A DNA stretch of 55,000 bases from Glandiceps talaboti. Lineage: Eukaryota; Hemichordata; Enteropneusta; Spengelidae. The notes beneath the pieces were generated by a model that was not told the origin of the DNA, made no database searches, and saw only the letters and a list, made by a program, of their open reading frames with translations. The stretch is taken from the NCBI RefSeq assembly GCF_964340395.1, contig NC_135565.1:3719142-3774141 (forward strand). The letters run 5' to 3'. Within the stretch, counting starts at the first letter, position 1; every line of letters begins with the position of its first letter. The position numbers were made by a program, and so were the translations under genes. Positions 48,067-55,000 of the stretch are shown piece by piece.

Positions 48067-48070
<4 letters not shown>

Positions 48071-48246
48071 CACGCACGCACGCACACACATTCCATTGTA
48101 TCATTATGAATTTATTATCCAGTGTGAACAAAAATATGCACAATTGTTACTGTAGACATTGGAAGCCTTATAAGTAATTTCATAATTTTATATACAATTA
48201 AATTAAAATGTACTGTTTACAGTTCAACTAAGACTGCATCAAGCTT

Positions 48247-48310
48247 ATTTTGCCGACAACCACTCGTTTGTTGGAAATGGACACAACAAACGAGTGGTTG
48301 TCGGCAAAAT
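48247..48310. repeat. Perfect hairpin, 27-bp arms, 10-nt loop
   Basis: attttgccgacaaccactcg... at 48247-48273 is exactly complementary to 48284-48310, with gaaatggaca between. It lies 180 bp beyond the 3' end of the minus-strand ORF at 48492-49273. Confidence 0.93.
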
Positions 48311-48491
48311 ATGGGCAAAGTAGCAAACACCTCTTGAAAAATGTATTTTTCATTACACTAGTCTGTTATTTATAAATGCATTATTACTCTTGACAAAATT
48401 CTAGCTATTATATTTACATATAAACCAATGACCTTATATACATACATTACTCTAAATTGTATAAATAAATTAATCATTCTGTACACTACAT

Positions 48492-49273
48492 TCATATTAT
48501 GATTACATGTACTTCCATTTCTTTTGATCGGGATACAACTAATTCAAGACTACGTTTTCTCCTCTTTCTGACCCGTTCATGTTCTCTTTCAAGCTCCGTT
48601 AATGATTTACCCTCCTCTTCCTGTTGTCTCTGTTTCTGTGCCTCTTTCTGTTTCTTTACAATCTCACTAGCTTGAGAAATCTCCTCACACTGAAATCATT
48701 CCTCATACTTGACTTAACTACATCAATTATTTTTTTCGTTCTTTTTTTCTTCCTATTGTCCAAGTGCAGTAAATGTGATCTATCTCTGAACATTCCTTCA
48801 ATTTGTTGAGTATTAGCGGGAATGCAGTACACTCGATCTGTAATCAGTTCACTTACTTCAGGATCATTTGAAATGTTTCCATCAGTTGACACTTTTTGCA
48901 AAAGATTCTGTATTTCTAGTTTACCCATACCATCAAAGACAGGAGAAGAAAACATCTGTTCATTCATTTTAATATTGTAGATACTTTTAGGGATTATGTC
49001 ACCAATGTCACCAGCATCTGAAATAACTAACTCTGATTCACTCTCATCTATCTGACTTAATTTTTGATTTAATTGCTCATTTGTTTCTGCCACGACAACA
49101 GAAAATTCTCTCAATTCATCATCACTAACATCTAGAGATGTAACAGCACAATCTATGGATTGCTCTGATGGGACTTCACTACATTCATCTGGCAACGGAC
49201 ATTCTACTCTGTTATCACGACAGTCGGCGTATGTTACTGTGGCATATTTCGACTTTTCAAAGACAACGATCAC
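48492..49273 (-). pseudogene. Unknown acidic/coiled-coil protein fragment with one frameshift
   Basis: I do not recognise this protein. The minus-strand frame 49273-48656 (205 codons, no good ATG at its start) is acidic and Glu/Ser/Asp-rich, then turns basic (DNRKKKRTKKIIDVVKSSM). At about 48690 the frame closes soon, but the neighbouring frame continues as EEISQASEIVKKQKEAQKQR and ELEREHERVRKRRKRS to a stop at 48492, a charged helix likely to be coiled coil. One lost base near gatttcagtgtg would explain the break. A gtgag splice donor at the same place is the alternative. Upstream it meets a CATA array, so the 5' part is missing or in another exon. Confidence 0.5.
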
Positions 49274-49329
49274 TAACTAATCATTAGAACCTATGGTGGA
49301 TGAGAAAATAATAACACAAACATATACAA

Positions 49330-49590
49330 ACAAACGAACAAACAAACAGACAGACAGACAGACAGACAGACGGACAGACAGCCAGAGCCAAACAAACACA
49401 CACACATACATACATACATACATACATACATACATACATACATACATACATACATACATACATACACACACACATACACACACATACATACATACATACA
49501 TACATACATACATACACACATACATGCATACATGCATACATACATACATACATACATACATACATACATACATACATACATACATACAAA
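49330..49590. repeat. (ACAG)n, (CA)n and (CATA)n composite microsatellite
   Basis: ACAG/GACA run 49345-49380, then CATA arrays 49405-49587 with ACAC interruptions. No gene in 49600-50090. Confidence 0.95.
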
Positions 49591-50093
49591 ATACATACAC
49601 GCACGCCCACGCTCACATTACACTGACAGATACACAACATAACCACAGCAAGGTCTTCATGTAATACATACGGTAGTCTAGTTCTTGACGACCGTATTCC
49701 AATTTTACACTACTTTATTTTCACACGTTACGTCTGGTCAATGTCATTACTCAAGGCATTACATGTGGTTAAACGCCATGCTGGGCGAAACGCAAACAAT
49801 GCATGTCAGTAGTAATCCATCACAAATTGACATGCTGTCGTCGTCGCCCATTAATATTAATTTGGTACAGATGCAGTGTTTTGACTTTGTCGGGAATAAT
49901 ATCAAGTTGTCGTTCATGTTTTCATTGTAATAACATGCTAGAAGTGCTCTCATCATCATAGAATGTTGAATTGGTTTTGTTAATCTTGGAGGGGGAAACA
50001 ACTTTTACCAACATATCCCAATATAGTAATAGTCATACTGAGGTAGACGAAAAATGTTCAACTGTAGATCATTAAAATGTAATGGGTTGCTGG

Positions 50094-50140
<47 letters not shown>
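50094..50140. repeat. (GTT)n microsatellite
   Basis: About 47 bp pure GTT. Confidence 0.97.
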
Positions 50141-50141
<1 letters not shown>

Positions 50142-50334
50142 TTCGTCCATTCACAACTTCAGCGCATGTCACTCTCTTTCGTTCCCCTTGACTTTCAGTC
50201 ATTGTTTTAGTTTTAGTTTTGTTTAGTTTAGTTTTTTTATCAAAACATTTGGACCCCCGTCCAAGGTCAAGTCCCAGCGTTCCTTAGTTAGGTCGAGTAA
50301 TAGCGCCCCCATGATAGAGCTGCAAATATTCTTA

Positions 50335-50497
50335 TATATAATCCCATGAAATCAATGTTAGTTTTACGTCATAATGCTCCGAGTATGATTCCGCGGACTA
50401 ATACAAATTCGAGCCGGTAGGCGAGAATTTGTAGTCCTCGGAATCATACGAGGAGCATTATGACGTAAAACTAACATTGATTTCATGGGATTATATA
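50335..50497. mobile_element. Foldback element: near-perfect inverted repeat, arms about 73-76 bp
   Basis: Left arm 50335-50410 (tatataatcccatgaaatca...) pairs with right arm 50425-50497, with a few mismatches near the loop gagccggtaggc. No coding capacity; probably a MITE or foldback transposon. Flanks not obviously duplicated. Confidence 0.8.
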
Positions 50498-51072
50498 TTT
50501 TTCACATAACTAAGTATTTCCCCGTATTTTTCTAAAATTTTAAATCGTATTTTACGTTTTACATTTCATCGCACTATATTCTTCATCGCGTATTAAAAAA
50601 TGGCGCCCGATGGCTATGCAAATTACATAATCGAGTGACCTGTCCGTAGGTCAAGCTTACCATGTATGGTATCGGTCATACTGTTGTGTGGTTTCTCAAC
50701 CAAAATTATCGGTTATAACCTTGCGATGTACATGTAATATCGAATTTAGTTTAAAACGTAAGTAGAATTGTCTGAATACGACTTTTGTGCCGTCATTTTG
50801 ATAATATTTTCTCAGGTTGTGTAAGTTCGGAGATCTGAGCTCGACGGAAAATCGGAAGTAAGCTTGCCGGCTGCTACATCGATAATCTACGTGATTTTTA
50901 AATAGAATAAAATGTATCAAATAAAAATAAAAGGACTTCTACGTATGAAACTCATGCCATCCAAGGATATATGTAACGTTACTAACGCAATGTATGCATT
51001 TACGTTTTGAAAGCACATAATTATTACGATAAACTTGATCGTAGCGTAGGATTGACACGAACACTCGAACAA

Positions 51073-51124
51073 CGAACTATTTTTTCTCCGTACCGTTGCA
51101 ACGGTACGGAGAAAAAATAGTTCG
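51073..51124. repeat. Perfect 52-bp palindrome without spacer
   Basis: cgaactattttttctccgta... reads identically on the other strand; two 26-bp arms meet at ccgttg|caacgg. Such perfect spacer-free palindromes are unstable and unusual. Confidence 0.93.
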
Positions 51125-51299
51125 GTAGAACAGGGCACGGCACGTCAGATTACCCAAAATGCTGTATGATTTGTATGCTCGGAGATCGAAGGCGCGGCGC
51201 CGACACATACATTGTTGTTGGTTCTACACATGCATTACGTTGTATATGTCACTTTTGAAGAAAATATCTGACGGCTATCGCGTCGTCCCTGCTGTCCCA

Positions 51300-52180
51300 A
51301 AGTAATCATTAACAAGAAATAAAATTTACTCAGTCATGAATTTATTTGTCTCTTTCTTTTTGCTCAAAAGTCAGGGTTTAGTACACATAATCTACCGAGC
51401 TGTGGTGCATGCATAGCGTAGCGTACGTGGGTCTAAGTTTATCTGCTCTCTGCATAGCATCTGGGCATACATCGTTTACTTATCGTGGTTTGCGACCCTG
51501 GCCCTGCCGTATCATAATCACAATTTAGACTATTAAAAGTACAAATATCTATTCACATTTATAATTGTATTGGCTGAATTTTATTTCTCCGGGTTGATTG
51601 CTCGAAAGTTAGAGCGTACCGAGGGGTTTACTCTACTGTACAAAACACGCGGCCTGTGTGATGATGGCGTCCGGGTATGTCATTTTTTTTGTAGAACATA
51701 CGAGGATTTATAACCCAGCCATCCCACAATCGCAATCAATATTCTAGTAGTAAAAGTACATACATTTACTTACAGTTATAAATTTTATTCAATTTATCTT
51801 GTTTCTCACTCAAAGGCCAGAATATAATATTAGCACATGTTACAATTTACCGAGTGACAGCATTGCCATTACAAGCATACAGTGTACACGTAACTTGAAT
51901 AATGTTGTGCCTAGCATGATACGCGTTACACCGTCCAGGTGCACCGCCGCGGCACCGATTGTCCATAGAAAATACAGGTAAAAATTTACGACCCTGCTGC
52001 TTACTGTCTCACATTTACAATTAATAAAACATTTATTCACGGTTACGAATTTATTTTCTCTCGAAAGCCTTGGTTTGTAACTTCACGTAATTCACCGATT
52101 TTTGGGGATAAATGCTTTGTATAGAACATACCTGTTGACGAATTACGAACCTGCTGTCATACATGGTGACATAACAGTTT
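51300..52180. repeat. Degenerate tandem repeat, about four units of 230-260 bp
   Basis: Units beginning near 51305, 51538, 51765 and 52021 share attcac.gttatgaatttattt, tctctcgaaagtc.ggttt, aatttaccgag, tagaacatac and cgaccctgctg at corresponding positions. The block is CpG-richer than the rest of the window (for example ggcgcggcgccgac, caccgccgcggcacc). No convincing ORF. Confidence 0.6.
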
Positions 52181-54184
52181 CGAAAATTCTATATGACTGC
52201 AATGACTACGTTCAAATCCTATCGAGGAATTCACTACGTGCCTAAGCACCCAGTATATCATTCGATTCGTAATCACACCTACTACAATTCTTCGTTCATG
52301 GATTTTGAAAAACGTAGAGACAGACAACTTTAAAATGTGACAAAAATCCCAAAATTTGTGAATTTTCAGGAAAATTAGTCTAAAAATGCCAATAAATGCA
52401 CGAATACAAATGTGCAAACGTAGTTTGTTTACATTTCAGCTGATTGTCACATGTAGTGGCTTTTCCGACAACATCATAAGTTTATGAATTAAGAGAATAA
52501 AAAAAACACCTAAATTTGACCAAAAATGTCATTTGATTAATATTACTGTGGTATACGATAGATATGCCGTAGGAAAAAAATTCAAAAAGTACTAAAAATA
52601 GAAGAATTTCGATTTCTAGAAATAACTTGTTTTGAATGAGGATGGTGAACTTCCGCCCTCTGCTAGGCTTTAAAGCAGTGCATGTAGTAGTATAGTGAAG
52701 ATATGATGGCCTCCTCTGAAGGTATCTGCGAGCATACAAATCGCATTGCATGATGGTCTAGCTCACTTGTCGTGCAGGGGTGATATGCTCTGAAATCACT
52801 CCTGTTTGACGTCACTCAGTAGAAGATATGCACGTATTTATGTGATAATTGTTTATATCATCTGGTTACATATATCCACAGGAAACGAAATAGTGAAATG
52901 ATCTTGGCACCGATAGTATATTATCAACAGTTTACTGTGAAATGTAAAAACGTAAAAACCTCAGACAACTAGTTGATTGTCTGAGTAAAAACCTAACTCC
53001 ACCTCCAGCTTGTTGAAACTAAAAAAACACGTGGGGACGCGACAACGTCATCACGTTTATATACTCGATGTAGGTGTGTGTGTGTGTGGGGGGGGGCACA
53101 GATTCTGTGCGAGAGTAACGACATTGGCCGTAATTACGAATGTGAAGATAACGTAGTGTAAAATCGGAATACGGTCGTTAGGAACTAGACTATAGATACG
53201 GAAGTGATTTAATATAAATTCTTGAGGTGGATGACACAACTATCTGCAAGCAAACAACAACGTTGCATGTAGATGATCGTATCGGAATGGAAAGATGGAA
53301 TATACAAATAGAGAATTAACCTGTATGGTAAACCAATCTGACGAAGTGAAACCATGCGTATCATTATGCATAGAATATGACATAATGATAACAATGTCTT
53401 CTATTATATAAATACCAGATCAACAGATGTGACATGCCAATTATATCACTTGCGTCACTCTAAGGCCACTGGGTTCGCTGACTTGTCACTATATAATAGC
53501 TTCCAAGGACAGCGTAACTGTTGGCGAAGATCAGAAAATTTCGCCATACTCAACTTGTATGCTCTACCTTCAACGATTTAGATAATACTGAGCAAACCCC
53601 GCCCTATTTGTAATTTGAACAATTGTAAATTCTTAGGTTACACTGATACAATTTCATGACATAGATTAGATTATAAGTATATACCCTATACACGTGGATT
53701 GTAGTGACGTTTTCTGAAATCATGGCTATAGTAATACTTTCGCCAAACTATTAATGTATAGTAATGACAATTCAGCTAACCCATTTGACTGAGAGCGAGT
53801 CAACAGTCACCATGTCTTGTAGATGCTTGACTGTGTAGCAATGGCTATATTTTATTACAAATCTCAACAAAAAAAAAAAAAAAAACATGGACAAAAAACA
53901 AACAAGTAAACGTTTTTCTTCCTTTGCTTTATATGAAGAATAAAAGAGAGAATGAAAAACTTTATAATCTACTCTGGCTGCTATAATTAGTTCGCAGTGA
54001 TTCATTAAGAATGACGTCATTCAAAGAAGACAGGTCATAGACCTACGTTGATATGATGTAGGGAAATCAGACGCACGTGATATATGCCTTCAGACAGATG
54101 GTGAGTTTTCTAGGTAACGATGCCCCAAATAAACGACAGTTGTAACCGGGAAAGGAAAGACTTAACAGGGATTGACACGATTTT
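52181..54184. other. No gene seen
   Basis: AT-rich sequence with a short G-run and TG repeat at 53072-53097 and a poly(A) at 53868-53885. Small minus-strand frames here lack coding character. Confidence 0.5.
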
Positions 54185-54573
54185 GTAATTATTCAAAACT
54201 AAAAAAATGACAGATTGACAGACGGAGAGGGAGACAGAGAGACAGAGAGACAGAGACTAACTGACTGACTGACCGAGTGGCAGACAGACAGCCTGACATA
54301 CATACATACATACATACATACATACATACATACATACATACATACAGACAGACATAGACATACATACATGCATACATACATGCATACGTACGTACGTACG
54401 TACGTACATACATACATACATACATACATACATACAGACATACAGACATACAGACATACATACATGCATACATACATACATACATACATACATACATACA
54501 TACATACACACATACATACATACATACATTTATACATGCATACATACATACATACATACATACATACATACAT

Positions 54574-54608
<35 letters not shown>

Positions 54609-54745
54609 TACATACATACATACATACATACATACATACATACATACATACATACATACATGTACATACATACATACATACATACATACATACATACATA
54701 CATACATACATACATACATGTACATACATACAGGCATGCATGCAT
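54185..54745. repeat. Long GACA/CATA/ACGT composite microsatellite
   Basis: GACAGAGA-type repeats 54215-54295, then about 450 bp CATA with ACGT (54387-54406) and CA runs. The long YVCM and YIHT frames are its translations. Confidence 0.97.
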
Positions 54746-54749
54746 GCAT

Positions 54750-55000
54750 CGGTTTTATTACCGGTATTTCAAACAGTGAGTCATAGGAATTAGATTAGCA
54801 TAGGGATGTTTCCTTTTAAGATAACATCAGTATGTTATTATGAAACATTGATATTTATATTGCAGGTACACATGTTTTCATTTGACAGTTTCCTGTGAAT
54901 AATTTTTACTTGGAAATAAACTGTTCTGTTAGTTTGTTCAAGTAATTCAAACACATTCTCAGTTCAAATTAAGGAAATATATTATTCAATCACTTCTGTA
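54750..55000 (-). repeat. Dispersed repeat body in inverted orientation, rearranged
   Basis: 54770-54896 is the reverse complement of the repeat body at about 395-505 (gaattagattagcataggga, aagataacatcagtatgtta). The last 95 bp are the reverse complement of 1994-2085, a stretch that in copies A and B lies about 1.5 kb away on the other side of the array. Confidence 0.82.

Overview
This is non-coding-rich DNA from a metazoan nuclear genome. The genes have short exons and GT-AG introns. The window also holds abundant tetranucleotide microsatellites (mainly CATA/TATG), several decayed non-LTR retrotransposons, a tRNA-derived SINE, foldback and MITE-like elements, and a large tandem segmental duplication. 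I think it is a marine invertebrate. A single-VWD secreted protein and a Gla module with vertebrate-like intron phases would suit a deuterostome such as a hemichordate or cephalochordate, but a mollusc or other lophotrochozoan is not excluded.

The backbone is a tandem duplication: copy A (from the window edge to about 16797) and copy B (about 22390 to 45690). Each copy carries one plus-strand gene for a small secreted protein with a von Willebrand factor type D (VWD) domain. Exons can be joined with consistent reading frames in both copies. Gene A (3019-14668, 7 coding exons, about 234 aa) is signal peptide, basic linker, two 12-nt microexons, VWD domain, and a three-codon last exon. Gene B (26033-43538, 9 coding exons, about 304 aa) has the same ends. 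Between linker and VWD it carries a 143-nt exon and a 28-nt exon that together read as a vitamin K-dependent Gla module: a propeptide-like recognition site, an RSKR furin site, a Gla core with the E-x-x-x-E-x-C signature, and an aromatic-stack helix. A 30-nt Cys-containing exon follows. Size and phase of the first two exons (1 to 0, then 0 to 1) match exons II and III of vertebrate clotting-factor genes. I regard this Gla-VWD gene, next to a Gla-less tandem paralogue, as the main discovery in the window.

Between the copies (about 16.8-22.4 kb) lie a 5'-truncated LINE on the minus strand with an open 609-codon frame, a second LINE 3' fragment, a 140-bp direct repeat with splice-like borders, and several copies of a dispersed repeat that carries CATA arrays. 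Inside gene B's introns lie a decayed antisense LINE (31.4-34.0 kb) and two plus-strand LINE 3' fragments (35.2-36.6 kb).

Downstream of copy B (45.7-55 kb) I see a MITE with TA flanks, short tandem repeats, one frameshifted minus-strand ORF of unknown function, three separate perfect or near-perfect inverted repeats, a degenerate tandem repeat of about 240 bp, and, at the window end, an inverted, rearranged copy of the dispersed repeat seen at position 1. Only the two VWD genes look like working protein-coding genes.
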